Source: Stakelama portus (GTDB taxonomy: Bacteria; Pseudomonadota; Alphaproteobacteria; Sphingomonadales; Sphingomonadaceae). Taken from it: 64,000 bases of DNA. The position numbers and the translations under genes were made by a program. The stretch spans positions 186,001 through 250,000 of the forward strand of contig NZ_QFZL01000002.1 in NCBI RefSeq assembly GCF_003171655.1. The letters run 5' to 3'. Below are positions 1 through 8,695 of this stretch, in pieces; within the stretch, counting starts at the first letter, position 1, and each line of letters starts with the position of its first letter. Below the pieces are notes generated by a model. That model saw only the letters and a list, made by a program, of their open reading frames with translations, did no database searches and was not told the origin of the DNA.

Positions 1-1263
1 GATTTCATAGAGATTGTTCCGGATATCCGTGCCGATCCGGCTTATGTTGAAGCTGGTCGTCGTCGGAGGCAGGAGTGCAAGCACCCCGGCCGGGATATAG
101 GGATTGTCGCGCTGAATGGTGATGGTCGACAGGCGGATCGGAACGCCCTCCAGCGTACCCTTCGACCAGGAATAGCCGCCTTCGATATAGCCGGTCAGCG
201 AATTGGAGAATTCATAATAGGCGCTGCCATAGGTCGTCAGGCGCTCGACCGCCGGCACCAGTGCCGTTCTGGTGATGATCGACGTGCCCTCGCCGCCGAT
301 CATCGTCGAACCGCCGAAGATCGCTCCCTTGTCGAACGGGCGCAGGCTGCCGTCCGAATTGAAGGTCATGTTGTACAGACCGGGGATATTGCTGGTGATG
401 ACACCGCCCTGGCCCAGATTGTTGTGCACGTTCGGCGCCAGGATATAGGCCGGGCCGCCATTGGTGGCGCGCTGGCCGTTGCTGACGATCATCCATTCCT
501 CGCGACCCCAGTCGCGCGAATAGATGTCGGGTACGCCGTTATTGTCGGAATAATCGGCGCTGAACACGACCTTCAACCGGTCATTGTCGAAATTCCGGCC
601 GGCGATGAAACCCGCACGCAGCGTGCGATAATCACCCTGTTCGGAAATACCCGACTGCAGCGTCACGCCGATGCCGTCATATTCCTGCTTCATCAGGATG
701 TTGACGACGCCCGACACCGCGTCGGAACCATAGATTGCCGAGGCGCCGCCGGTGACCACGTCGACCCGGTCGATCATCATCGTCGGGAACAGGTTGAGGT
801 CGGTGGTGGTCGGCACGCCCAGATTGCTGGCGGGCGCGAACGGCACCACGCGCGACTGGTTGACGAGCACCAGCGTACGCTGGCCGCCCAGCGCGCGCAG
901 ATCGGCAGTGGCCTGTGCCGGGCTGGACGTGTTGGTCGCATTGGCGCCCGGCGAACGCGTCGCCTTGAACGTCGGGTTCTGGTTGAGCACTTCCATCACC
1001 GTCGGCGCGGCCTGGCGGGCGATCACTTCGTCGCCGACCACCTGAGTCGGCGTGGGCGCATCAAGGCCGCTGGACGCCGTACGCGACGCACTGACGACGA
1101 TTTCCGGCGAGAATGCTTCGGCCTCGGCCGGATGTTCGGTGGTTTCCTGCGAAGAATCCTGCGCCAGGGCGGCGCTTCCGGCAAAGGCCGTTGCAGTCAA
1201 TGCCGTGGTTGCGAGCATGCCGCGAATCCAAACCGGCGGACGGCGATGTGTATTGCGTGCCAT
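1..1263 (-). CDS. TonB-dependent receptor, 5' part (runs off the left edge)
   Basis: Outer-membrane TonB-dependent receptor; 421 codons are visible from ATG at 1263 and the frame is still open at base 1. The start is preceded by a strong GGGGAGAGGGG ribosome-binding site. Residues 1-34 form a signal peptide ending in ALA-QD. A TonB-box-like stretch (EIVVSAS) follows, then a plug domain with the classic block RVDVVTGGASAIYGSDAVSG around residues 165-190, and the first barrel strands. This is the Ala/Gly-rich, CirA/OmpR-like receptor type that sphingomonads carry in many copies. It lies beside a catabolic locus, so it may import a related substrate, but it is transcribed away from that locus and has its own leader. 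Ligand unknown. Confidence 0.93.
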   Translation of the reverse strand, partial: MARNTHRRPPVWIRGMLATTALTATAFAGSAALAQDSSQETTEHPAEAEAFSPEIVVSASRTASSGLDAPTPTQVVGDEVIARQAAPTVMEVLNQNPTFKATRSPGANATNTSSPAQATADLRALGGQRTLVLVNQSRVVPFAPASNLGVPTTTDLNLFPTMMIDRVDVVTGGASAIYGSDAVSGVVNILMKQEYDGIGVTLQSGISEQGDYRTLRAGFIAGRNFDNDRLKVVFSADYSDNNGVPDIYSRDWGREEWMIVSNGQRATNGGPAYILAPNVHNNLGQGGVITSNIPGLYNMTFNSDGSLRPFDKGAIFGGSTMIGGEGTSIITRTALVPAVERLTTYGSAYYEFSNSLTGYIEGGYSWSKGTLEGVPIRLSTITIQRDNPYIPAGVLALLPPTTTSFNISRIGTDIRNNLYEI

Positions 1264-1568
1264 TTGGTCCCCTCTCCCCTGAAAAATGCGAGTCCGACTG
1301 ATTGTCGTTGACCCGGTTTCCTTGCCGCTTCGATCAGACGCCGAGACTGGCCTTTTTGACGCTCGCGCTTCTGCCGATCGGACAATGTTCGCAATTGCAG
1401 AATAACAAACGCCGCTTGTTTATGGCATATGCAGCTCTCGATACAAGGCAAAAATATCGCATTGTTGAATCGCGTTGGTTATATTCGAAACCGTTGCACG
1501 ACGGCATCGGTGCGGTCCGCCGGCCATGCTGCGCAGATGTTCCGGGTCATATCGGACATCGCTCGCGC
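1264..1568. other. Intergenic: leader and promoter region of the left receptor
   Basis: About 305 bases lie between the receptor start and the stop of the next minus-strand gene. The region is AT-richer than its surroundings around 1390-1490 and must hold the promoter of the receptor. A small inverted repeat (AACAA at 1404-1408, TTGTT at 1416-1420) is visible. I see no convincing gene, and no copy of the TGTCCGGACA palindrome found upstream of the second receptor. Confidence 0.4.
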
Positions 1569-2564
1569 TCATTGCGCCAGCGCTTCGGCCAGGACGGTGG
1601 GATCGATCAACCTGGCGAGTTCTTCGCGCGAACGCACCGGCCGTCCGTCCTGTTCGGCAAGCCAGGCCTCCTCGCGGACGAGCGCATCGAGCAAATCGTC
1701 GGGTAGCGACATCGGGAATGCCAGATGCGACCAGGCACCGGCGACCTGATCGGGAGCGAAGCCCGCGCGATCGACGACCAGCGCCTGCGCGTCGCCGGGA
1801 TCGCAGACGATCGCATCCTTCGCATCGAATAGCGCGCGGACGAAAGCGACGATCCGCCGCCGCTTTACCGGATCGGCAAGATTTTCCTCGGTCGTGTTGA
1901 GATTGAACAGCTCGCGGTAAATACCGGTCCCTTCGAACGCGATCATATCGTCCCCCAGGACCGCAGCCGCATCGGCGCTATGCGGTTCCCATATCGCCAC
2001 TGCATCGACTTCGCCGCGGTCGAGCGCGCCTGCAATATCCGCCAGCGGCGCAATCCGCACCGGCTCGACATCGGAAAAGCGCAGACCCGCCTGCTCCAGC
2101 ATCCGCGCGAGAAAATAGCCGGCCGATGTGTTCGCCAGCGTCGCGATACGCTTGCCCTTAAGATCGGCAATGCTGTCGATCCCCGCCGAACGCCGCGCGA
2201 TGATGCGATAATGCCCCTCGGTGACAGTCAGGATGATCCGGATTCCGGGATGTTCGACCGAATAGCGCAGCGCCTGGGTTTCGGCATGCGTCGCCACATC
2301 GGCGAAGCCCGGCTCCCCGCCATGCGACGCGGTTTCGCCGAACAGGTTGGGAATACCCCCGTCGGTGACCTGCGTGCCGCCGGGATAGAAATCGCGCGCG
2401 GCAAGCAGCACGGGTGCGATCTCCATCGTCGCGGTGCTGCCATAGACCGCCAGCGGCGCGGGCGGCGGTCCCGGCGGCACCGCTTCGCCCGGCGCGCAGG
2501 CGGCAAGCGCGAAGATGGCAGTCAGTCCGCTCGCCCGCCGGATCCGCGCCAGCATGCCGCGCAT
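1569..2564 (-). CDS. NMT1/SsuA-type ABC transporter substrate-binding lipoprotein
   Basis: Predicted periplasmic solute-binding lipoprotein of the NMT1/THI5 (taurine, nitrate, sulfonate) family; 331 residues. A lipobox (LAAC) places the lipidated Cys at residue 23. Family features include the two-lobe pattern with DLKGKRIATLAN near residue 135 and GEVDAVAIWEPH near residue 185. It lies 3 nt downstream of the MetE-like gene and is probably co-transcribed with it. No ABC permease or ATPase gene is in the window, so it is either an orphan or pairs with a distant transporter. The ligand could be the substrate or a product of the methyltransferase pathway; this is inference from context only. Confidence 0.85.
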   Translation of the reverse strand: MRGMLARIRRASGLTAIFALAACAPGEAVPPGPPPAPLAVYGSTATMEIAPVLLAARDFYPGGTQVTDGGIPNLFGETASHGGEPGFADVATHAETQALRYSVEHPGIRIILTVTEGHYRIIARRSAGIDSIADLKGKRIATLANTSAGYFLARMLEQAGLRFSDVEPVRIAPLADIAGALDRGEVDAVAIWEPHSADAAAVLGDDMIAFEGTGIYRELFNLNTTEENLADPVKRRRIVAFVRALFDAKDAIVCDPGDAQALVVDRAGFAPDQVAGAWSHLAFPMSLPDDLLDALVREEAWLAEQDGRPVRSREELARLIDPTVLAEALAQ

Positions 2565-2567
2565 CGG

Positions 2568-3596
2568 CTACAGCGACTCGCGGACGATCGTGGCGCCTTC
2601 GACCATCGCCCGCATCTTTCCATAGGCGATGTCGCGCGGCACATATTTGAAACCGCAATCGGGCGCGACGATGATGCGTTCCACCGGCACTTCCTGCATC
2701 GCGCGGCGGATGCGCCCGGCAACCGTTTCCGGCGTTTCGATCGCCGGATCGTTGAGATCGAGCACGCCGACCAGAATTTGCTTGTCGTGCAGCGGGCGAA
2801 GCTCGGCCGGGTCGAGATTGGGTTGCGCCGTTTCCACCGAAACCTGATCGACGCGCGTCACGGCAAGCTCACCCAGATAGTCATAGCCCTTGGGCCGGTC
2901 GCCATGAATGATCGCGGCATAGCCGAAGCAGAGATGCAGCGCAGTGGTGCCCGTGACACCTTCCAGCGCGCGGTCGATCGCCGCCGGACCATATGCCCGC
3001 GCCTTTTCCGCGCGCGCCTGAAGATAGGGTTCGTCGATCTGGACGATATCGGCGCCCGCCGCGAACAGATCGAGGATTTCCTCATTCACTGCCGCTGCAT
3101 AGTCGAGCGCCATTTCCTCTTCGCTGGCATAGAAGTCGTTCTGTGCCTGCTGAGTCATGGTGAAGGGGCCGGGGACAGTGATCTTGATCGGCAGATCGGT
3201 GTGCCGGCGCAGAAATTCCACGTCGCGCACCTGCACCGGATGCTTGCGCCGGATACGCCCGCTGACGCGCGGCACCGGATTGGGGTGGCCGCTGCGATCG
3301 AGCGCAGTGCCCGGATTGTCGAGATCGACTCCTTCCAGCGCCGTGGCAAAGCGGTTCGAATAGCTTTCGCGCCGCATTTCCCCATCGGTGATGATGTCGA
3401 GCCCCGCGCGTTCCTGCATATGGATCGCGACGATGGTGGCATCGTCCTGCGCCTCTTCCAGATAGAGCGGATCGGGCCGCCACAATTCCTGCGCACGCAC
3501 CCGCGGCGGAAAGCGTCCGGCAAGCTTTGCCCGGTCGATCAGCCAGTCGGGCATGGCATAGGATCCCACGAGCGTGGTGGGCAATAGTTTCGCCAT
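2568..3596 (-). CDS. MetE C-terminal-domain-like, cobalamin-independent methyltransferase
   Basis: 342-residue stand-alone protein of the UROD/MetE-like superfamily, corresponding to the catalytic C-terminal half of cobalamin-independent methionine synthase. The zinc ligands are recognisable: His and Cys in LHLCFGY, and Cys in APDCGFKY near the C terminus. The N-terminal MetE half is missing, as in archaeal and catabolic homologues. Such proteins transfer methyl groups to a thiol acceptor. In a catabolic setting it could demethylate a substrate or recycle homocysteine. It starts at ATG 3596 behind GGGGAGAGG and probably heads a two-gene transcript with the binding lipoprotein. The true substrate is unknown. 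Confidence 0.82.
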   Translation of the reverse strand: MAKLLPTTLVGSYAMPDWLIDRAKLAGRFPPRVRAQELWRPDPLYLEEAQDDATIVAIHMQERAGLDIITDGEMRRESYSNRFATALEGVDLDNPGTALDRSGHPNPVPRVSGRIRRKHPVQVRDVEFLRRHTDLPIKITVPGPFTMTQQAQNDFYASEEEMALDYAAAVNEEILDLFAAGADIVQIDEPYLQARAEKARAYGPAAIDRALEGVTGTTALHLCFGYAAIIHGDRPKGYDYLGELAVTRVDQVSVETAQPNLDPAELRPLHDKQILVGVLDLNDPAIETPETVAGRIRRAMQEVPVERIIVAPDCGFKYVPRDIAYGKMRAMVEGATIVRESL

Positions 3597-3634
3597 TATC
3601 CTCTCCCCTGCTGTTCTGATTCAATTGACAGCGT

Positions 3635-3663
3635 GGCGAATATGATAACAGTCAGGCGAATAT
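3635..3663. promoter_or_regulatory. Direct repeat GGCGAATAT x2, 20 bp apart
   Basis: GGCGAATAT occurs at 3635-3643 and again at 3655-3663, exactly two helical turns apart, 40-70 bp upstream of the MetE-like gene. Same-face spacing in a promoter region is typical of an activator site. No regulator can be assigned. Confidence 0.4.
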
Positions 3664-3745
3664 ATGCCTAGGGCATCATGGCCGCGCGGAATCGAGCCGG
3701 AATTTCACTGACTCCGGACGAACCGTGCATAGCGCGCCCGGTTAC

Positions 3746-4405
3746 CTAGACCGGCATGGCGATGCCCAGATAGCAGGCAACCAGCACCGCGCACCAGATG
3801 GCGACCACGCTGATCCGCGCCCGCGCCAGTACCGATGCCAGTGCCGCATCCGACTGGGGAGTCGGCCCCGATGTCGCCATCGCACCGATGATCGGGATCA
3901 ACGGCTTGAGCTGGAGGCGGATGACAAGCCCCAGGATGATACAGGTCGCCAGCGCCAGCAATTTGAGCGCGATGAACATCGGGATCGCGACGTCCCGAAC
4001 TACGCCTCCGATGCCCAGCACCAACAGCGCCACGATCACTGCGACGCGCACGATCAGGTCGATCCGCGCCAGCAGCTTTCCCGTTCCGTCATGGCGCACA
4101 TGCACGGCCCAGGCGAGCGCCAGCCAGATCAGCCCCGCCACCCAGATCGCGACCAGCGCTTCGCTGCCGATCGGCAGCCAGCCACGCACTGCCGCCGCCG
4201 TCAGCCCGGTCGGGATCGCCATGATCATGGCCGTGCGCGGCGCCATGTCGATATTGTTGACCAGCTTGAGCGCCATCATGCGTTCGCCAACCGACCGCTT
4301 CGGATCGATCAGGAAATAGGAGCTGTAAAACGCGCCAAGGTCGCCCCCCAGCCAATAGATCGGAACCAGCACATGCAGGAGAATTATCAGGGAATCGCCG
4401 ATCAT
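3746..4405 (-). CDS. Six-TM integral membrane protein of unknown function
   Basis: 219-residue polytopic membrane protein with about six hydrophobic helices: near residues 5-30, 55-75, 80-103, 115-137, 140-165 and 192-215. Conserved-looking polar residues in helix 1 (HV, GGDLG) and the overall pattern resemble small CopD-like or DUF-type inner-membrane proteins, but I cannot assign a family. It is the last gene of the 19-gene minus-strand run, and its ATG overlaps the stop of the alpha/beta hydrolase gene (ATGA, 4402-4405). It may be a transporter or accessory protein of the catabolic pathway. Function unknown. Confidence 0.8.
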   Translation of the reverse strand: MIGDSLIILLHVLVPIYWLGGDLGAFYSSYFLIDPKRSVGERMMALKLVNNIDMAPRTAMIMAIPTGLTAAAVRGWLPIGSEALVAIWVAGLIWLALAWAVHVRHDGTGKLLARIDLIVRVAVIVALLVLGIGGVVRDVAIPMFIALKLLALATCIILGLVIRLQLKPLIPIIGAMATSGPTPQSDAALASVLARARISVVAIWCAVLVACYLGIAMPV

Positions 4406-5277
4406 CGCGTCATCGCTCCTTCAGGCTGATCAAGAAATTGGTGGAGCGCGGCAAGGCGCCGCGCCGGGAAATCCGTGTCGGACGATGCTGGCAACGGCAC
4501 GAAGCGTGCGGTCGGTGCATGTCCCGACAGCGCCATGGTGTCGGCAAATAGCGGATCGTTTTCCGCCGCGATCATCAGCACGGGTTGCGCGATGCGCCCT
4601 GCCCGCTCCTCGCCATTCCAGCGGAATGCGGCGTGGTAATTGTGATGATAGGTCTCGTTGGCCTTCATCACTTCGGTCAGCCATGCGTGAAGATCTTCGG
4701 GCTTCATTAAACCCCCGCCGCGACGGCATTCGGCGGTCCCGCGAAACCAGGGATAGAACAGCGCCTGGTCACGGCAGAATTGCAGCATGTCGACAAGATA
4801 GGCCCCGCTGCGATCGGCGGGAAAAGGCGGCGCATAATGCCGCAGATAGTCCTGCTGAACGTCGCGTGCGAAGCTCGCTGCGCCGTCCAGGATTACCGCA
4901 CCGATGCGCGCAGGCGCCAGAATCGCCAGCTCTGCCGCGATACACGCCCCCGTGTGCGAACCATAGACATCGACCGTTGCGAGCCCGGCCGCATCGATGA
5001 AATCCAGCATCGCCTGCGCCAGCGAAACCACCGTCGTATCTTCGGCCGAAATCGCCGGACTGTCGCCATTGCCCGGCGTATCGGGCGCGACGACCCTGCG
5101 TGTGTGCGCCAGCGCCGCGATCAGCGGTTCGAGTTGACGAGAACTGCCGGGAGACGCGTGGAGCATCAGCAGCGGGCGCTGTCCCATGCGGATTTCGCCA
5201 GCCGTCCGATAGTGCATCTGCGCCGACGGGCAATCGACAAAGCCGCGTCGGATCGCTGGGCGGACTGCGTCGGGCAC
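4402..5277 (-). CDS. Alpha/beta hydrolase with Thr at the nucleophile position
   Basis: 291-residue alpha/beta-hydrolase-fold protein. The start is taken as GTG 5277, 5 nt after the preceding stop; an upstream in-frame reading would run into the neighbouring gene. Visible fold elements are the oxyanion block LMLHASPGSS near residue 40 and the strand VVAPDTPGNGDS. The nucleophile elbow reads YGSHTGA, so Thr replaces the usual Ser (codon ACG). A His-containing end region is less clear. The protein is shorter than, but related to, the hydrolases at 29519 and 32080. It probably cleaves an ester, lactone or C-C bond of a pathway intermediate, if active at all. Confidence 0.85.
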   Translation of the reverse strand: MPDAVRPAIRRGFVDCPSAQMHYRTAGEIRMGQRPLLMLHASPGSSRQLEPLIAALAHTRRVVAPDTPGNGDSPAISAEDTTVVSLAQAMLDFIDAAGLATVDVYGSHTGACIAAELAILAPARIGAVILDGAASFARDVQQDYLRHYAPPFPADRSGAYLVDMLQFCRDQALFYPWFRGTAECRRGGGLMKPEDLHAWLTEVMKANETYHHNYHAAFRWNGEERAGRIAQPVLMIAAENDPLFADTMALSGHAPTARFVPLPASSDTDFPARRLAALHQFLDQPEGAMTR

Positions 5278-5281
5278 GGTG

Positions 5282-5992
5282 CTAGAGCGGGCCACCGGAC
5301 AGGCTTTCCAGCTCGAAGACCGAATCCATATAACCGGCCACAACTCCCTTTACGTACAGGAAGTCGCCATCATCGGTGACCCACATGTCATAGGGCGGAT
5401 GATCGTTCGAGATACCGATCAGGCGCATGCGAAAGCAGGTAAAATCGCCCGCCGCCACGCTGATCGCTTCGCGCCCGACAAACTCCAGCCCGCTGGATGT
5501 CTGTTCAAGCGCCGGCCCCGTCGCGCCCAGATGATGCAGGCTGTGCATCAGATTGGTGCCCCAGAAGTGCTGCGACCCCGGACCCTTTTCGATGGGATAG
5601 GTCGCGGTCAGCCAGGCATCGGATTGCAGCGCATGCTGACCAAAACCACGCATCGGGCGGGAAATCGGAACGCGTTGCGACACACGCCCGCCCGAACGCG
5701 ATACCGCTTCGCACGACGCGATATCTTCATCGAAGCGAAACCAGCCATCGCCCGACCAGCGGCCGTCATTCATGATCCGTACGGTGGCGTCATGCGGATG
5801 ATATTCGCCGTCGACCGCCAGCAGGCTGTCGCGCACGACATTGACGCCATCCAGCGCCATCTCGCAATGCGCCGACAGCACGCGCATCCCGTCGGCCCCG
5901 CGCGTCATGCGCCAGTCCTCGAACCCCCAACACGCGCCGGAACGGCGGCGATAGGATATCCGCCCCTGTCTGGCGGGAAGCGGTTGAAACAT
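5282..5992 (-). CDS. Conserved protein of unknown function, paralogue of the 28776 product
   Basis: 236 residues from ATG 5992. An alternative TTG at 5998 would overlap the upstream stop as TTGA. No signal peptide or membrane segment. The C-terminal half (VAAGDFTCFRMR, YDMWVTDDGDFLYVKG, then GYM..VFELE) aligns with the product at 28776-29510. It resembles DUF3108-type beta-rich proteins in which an AGxFxC..F segment precedes a YDxWVT strand. One copy lies in each of the two opposing operons, which suggests paralogous roles on successive or related substrates. No catalytic residues can be identified. Confidence 0.8.
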   Translation of the reverse strand: MFQPLPARQGRISYRRRSGACWGFEDWRMTRGADGMRVLSAHCEMALDGVNVVRDSLLAVDGEYHPHDATVRIMNDGRWSGDGWFRFDEDIASCEAVSRSGGRVSQRVPISRPMRGFGQHALQSDAWLTATYPIEKGPGSQHFWGTNLMHSLHHLGATGPALEQTSSGLEFVGREAISVAAGDFTCFRMRLIGISNDHPPYDMWVTDDGDFLYVKGVVAGYMDSVFELESLSGGPL

Positions 5993-5994
5993 CG

Positions 5995-6975
5995 TCAAAC
6001 GCGCACCACCGCGCGGCCCATCGCTTCGCCGCGGGCAACGCGGGCCAGCTGACTGCCCGCTGCGTCAAGACCTTCGGCTGTGTCGCGCACCTCTCGCAGG
6101 GCGCCGGAAATGACATAGGGTCGGGCAAAATCGATGAACGCATCGCGGCGATCGAAGAAATCGTACACGATCAGCCCATGCACCGTGCCGCGTCGACCCA
6201 TCAGTCGCCCTGCGGGGATCAGGCACTGGCTGCCATCGGCATAATGTTGCGCCAGGCCGCACAGCACGATCTCGCCATAGTGGCGAAGCCGCGGCAAAAC
6301 GGCGTCGATCCCCTTTTGCCCGACATTTTCGAAATGCACGGCAATGTCCTGCGGCAGGCGGTCCTCCCAGCCGTCGCGGTGGTAATCTATGCAATCGTCA
6401 AAGCCATAGGCTTCGATCGCCTGCGCACATTTGTCCGGCCCCCCGGCGATGCCGACGGCCTTCGCACCCAACAGCCTGGCGATCTGTCCGGCCGTCCCGC
6501 CAACCGAGCCGGCAGCGCCGTCGATGGTGACGATGTCGCCGGGCTTCACCGTGGCGAGCTGGGTCATGCCTGCCCATGCGGTCAGCCCCGGCAGCCCGAG
6601 AAGTCCCAGATGTTCGGCAATGCCCAGCGCCGGATCGACCTTGCGCATGGCCGATGCCTCGACGATCGCCTGCTCTGCCCAGCCGGTCACGCCAACAACA
6701 TGGTCGCCGGCTTCGAACGCCGGATCTGCCGAAGCAATGACCTGGGCCACTGCCTCGCCCGGAAGGCTGCCGCCCGGACGCGGCGTTTCCTCGCCCATAT
6801 GCTTGCCGCGAATGACCTGGGAGACATAGGGGTCGAGCCCGATATAGAGCACCCGGACCAGAAGCTGTCCGGCATTCGGCACGTCGGGCAGTTCGCGCGT
6901 CACGCGTTCGAAGTCGTCTGCTTGCGGCAGGTCGGTCACCGCCCGGCGCAGAGTGATTTCGCTGGTCTCGATCAT
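5995..6975 (-). CDS. NADP-dependent oxidoreductase, zinc-free MDR family (CurA/leukotriene B4 12-hydroxydehydrogenase-like)
   Basis: 326-residue medium-chain dehydrogenase/reductase. Start ATG 6975 overlaps the preceding stop (ATGA). The N-terminal GroES-like half contains VLYIGLDPYVSQ near residue 42. The cofactor half contains the nucleotide loop GAAGSVGGTAGQIA near residue 150. No structural-zinc Cys cluster is present, which places it with the quinone oxidoreductase/alkenal reductase branch. The usual reaction is NADPH-dependent reduction of an alpha,beta-unsaturated ketone or aldehyde. In the operon it could saturate an enone before hydrolytic or CoA-dependent steps. Confidence 0.9.
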   Translation of the reverse strand: MIETSEITLRRAVTDLPQADDFERVTRELPDVPNAGQLLVRVLYIGLDPYVSQVIRGKHMGEETPRPGGSLPGEAVAQVIASADPAFEAGDHVVGVTGWAEQAIVEASAMRKVDPALGIAEHLGLLGLPGLTAWAGMTQLATVKPGDIVTIDGAAGSVGGTAGQIARLLGAKAVGIAGGPDKCAQAIEAYGFDDCIDYHRDGWEDRLPQDIAVHFENVGQKGIDAVLPRLRHYGEIVLCGLAQHYADGSQCLIPAGRLMGRRGTVHGLIVYDFFDRRDAFIDFARPYVISGALREVRDTAEGLDAAGSQLARVARGEAMGRAVVRV

Positions 6976-7793
6976 ATTTCGTCCCATTGGGTTACGCAGA
7001 CCGAGCAATCCTCGGCTGGCATGGTGGAAAGCGCATCGACCATCATGGTCAGCGCTTCGCGTGCGGGTGTGCGGAATGCGCCGCGCGAGGCGGGAACGCC
7101 GCCGGAAAGCAGCGCGGACAGTCCAGCGGCAAGCGGATTGATGACCGGCAGCGGCGTCTCCGCCGCGATGTCGCGAGCCAGCGCGGACATGCAGGTGCAA
7201 CCCAGCAGGATCGCCTCTGCACCCTGATCGCGGGCATCTGCGCACGCCGCTGCGATGCGCTTGCGCAGGCTGCTCGCGCCGGTGCGGATCTGTTCCAGAT
7301 AACCGTCGGGTCCGGCGAGTGTTTCCAGTTGCGTTTCCGACCCGACATTATGGATGCCGGTGCAGGCACCCGCCCTGCCCTGCCGATCCATCGTGCGGCG
7401 GGGAATGAAATTCATCGATTCGGGCCAGACCGTCACGATGGCGAACCGCCTGCCGCCGGCGGCAGCGGCGCGAACGCCTTCCTCTCCCGCGCCTGCCACC
7501 GGGATCGAAAGCGATCCACGCATCGCTTCCAGCCCGTAATCGCCGATACTGTCGATTACCGCGCCCACGCATCCGGCTTCCTCCGCCCGCAGGGCCGCCT
7601 CCATATGCCCTGCCTCCTGCAGCAACACATCGAGCGGCGTGCGCGGAAACAGCCCCACCGGCGAGGGAAAGATGCGCAGCGATTGCCCCTCCGTCAAAAG
7701 GTCGGAAAGCTCCGGCGCGGGCACCGCAGGCGGCATCACCGGCTGCGAACCCAAAAGTCCGATCCTGCCCATCATGCTGCTGTCTCCTGTCAT
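6972..7793 (-). CDS. Asp/Glu/hydantoin-racemase-fold protein lacking the first catalytic Cys
   Basis: 273 residues, Asp/Glu racemase superfamily (hydantoin racemase, maleate isomerase, arylmalonate decarboxylase). The second catalytic cysteine is present in LLGCTC near residue 197. The first, normally in a CFxDPGL-like motif, reads SIGDYGL, so Ser replaces Cys. Loss of one of the paired cysteines argues against a two-base racemase and for an isomerase, decarboxylase or other one-base chemistry. It starts at ATG 7793, overlapping the VOC gene stop by ATGA. Its neighbours (amidohydrolase, amidase, VOC) suggest work on a small dicarboxylate or cyclic amide. Confidence 0.82.
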   Translation of the reverse strand: MTGDSSMMGRIGLLGSQPVMPPAVPAPELSDLLTEGQSLRIFPSPVGLFPRTPLDVLLQEAGHMEAALRAEEAGCVGAVIDSIGDYGLEAMRGSLSIPVAGAGEEGVRAAAAGGRRFAIVTVWPESMNFIPRRTMDRQGRAGACTGIHNVGSETQLETLAGPDGYLEQIRTGASSLRKRIAAACADARDQGAEAILLGCTCMSALARDIAAETPLPVINPLAAGLSALLSGGVPASRGAFRTPAREALTMMVDALSTMPAEDCSVCVTQWDEI

Positions 7794-8695
7794 GGCGCGA
7801 TCTCGATCAGCTCGAGCAGCTCTCCGGCCGGGCCGATGGCAGTCGCGCTGCGCCTGCCGTCGTAAAGACGACCCTCGCGGCGCGCGGGCGCAGTGATGAA
7901 GGCGATGTCCAGCGCATCGAGACTGTCGACCGCCAGCGTCACCAGCGCATTGCCCGGCGGCAGCGCTCCGTCATGCGCCGCGCGCGACGTGGCTGCGGCG
8001 GGATAATCGTCGATCTCGACAACGGGCATGCGCCCCACCTGGGCCATGCTGAGCGTTGTCATATGGTCGGCGCCCAGATCGAAGGCGCGATTGATCATGG
8101 TATACGGGATCGTATAGGTGCCGCCCTCTTCGAACGAGAGGATGCGTTCGTACCAGGCCAGCGCCCTGGCGCGGTCGGGTGCGGCCAGTATGACGATAAA
8201 AGGGTGATCGACCGGCGATGCCGCGCGAGGCAGGTCGGAAGTGGGCGTGTCCTCACGCACTTCGTTCAGATAAATCATCTCCTGGCCCCGGCCCAGCATC
8301 TGCATGGCGACGAAATAGGGAAGCCCCGGAATTTCCTTGGGCGGGCCGATGATGTCGAATGCGCTTCCGGCCAGCCGATCGGGCCAGCCGAAAACGTCCT
8401 GCACAGTGATTTCGAATGCCGCCCAGCCATAGGTGGTGACCGGCCTGAACCCCGCGACCAACGGCTGTTCGATCAGTCTGACCCCCGATGGCAGCCCGCT
8501 TCGCGGCATCAGCACCGCCTGCTTTGCGCCGGCGACGGCGGGGGCGCCCCAGGCTGCGGCCAGAGCGCTGTCGACCGTTCCGGTTTCGACGATCTCCAGT
8601 CCCAGCGCTTCGCCATAATCGGCCAGCGCCGCATCAAGCGCGGGAACGGTCGCTGTCACGCCAAGGATGCGACCATGGGTAGTGAAGGATGTCAT
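7790..8695 (-). CDS. Two-domain VOC (glyoxalase/dioxygenase-fold) protein
   Basis: 301 residues with two vicinal-oxygen-chelate-like halves. The first starts ILGVTATVPALDAALADYGEALG. The second begins near residue 165 (PFIVILAAPDRARALAWYERIL) and ends in the metal-strand-like GELLELIEIAP. VOC proteins include extradiol dioxygenases, glyoxalases and epimerases. No clear full set of metal ligands can be assigned by eye. It is translationally coupled on both sides (ATGA overlaps). In a catabolic operon a ring-opening or isomerising role is plausible, but not shown. Confidence 0.83.
   Translation of the reverse strand: MTSFTTHGRILGVTATVPALDAALADYGEALGLEIVETGTVDSALAAAWGAPAVAGAKQAVLMPRSGLPSGVRLIEQPLVAGFRPVTTYGWAAFEITVQDVFGWPDRLAGSAFDIIGPPKEIPGLPYFVAMQMLGRGQEMIYLNEVREDTPTSDLPRAASPVDHPFIVILAAPDRARALAWYERILSFEEGGTYTIPYTMINRAFDLGADHMTTLSMAQVGRMPVVEIDDYPAAATSRAAHDGALPPGNALVTLAVDSLDALDIAFITAPARREGRLYDGRRSATAIGPAGELLELIEIAP

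Noticed and set aside
1980..3587. Long plus-strand open frames across the minus-strand catabolic genes
   Set aside because: They are Arg/His-rich antisense shadows of high-GC genes, without homology-like motifs, and they overlap well-supported genes entirely.
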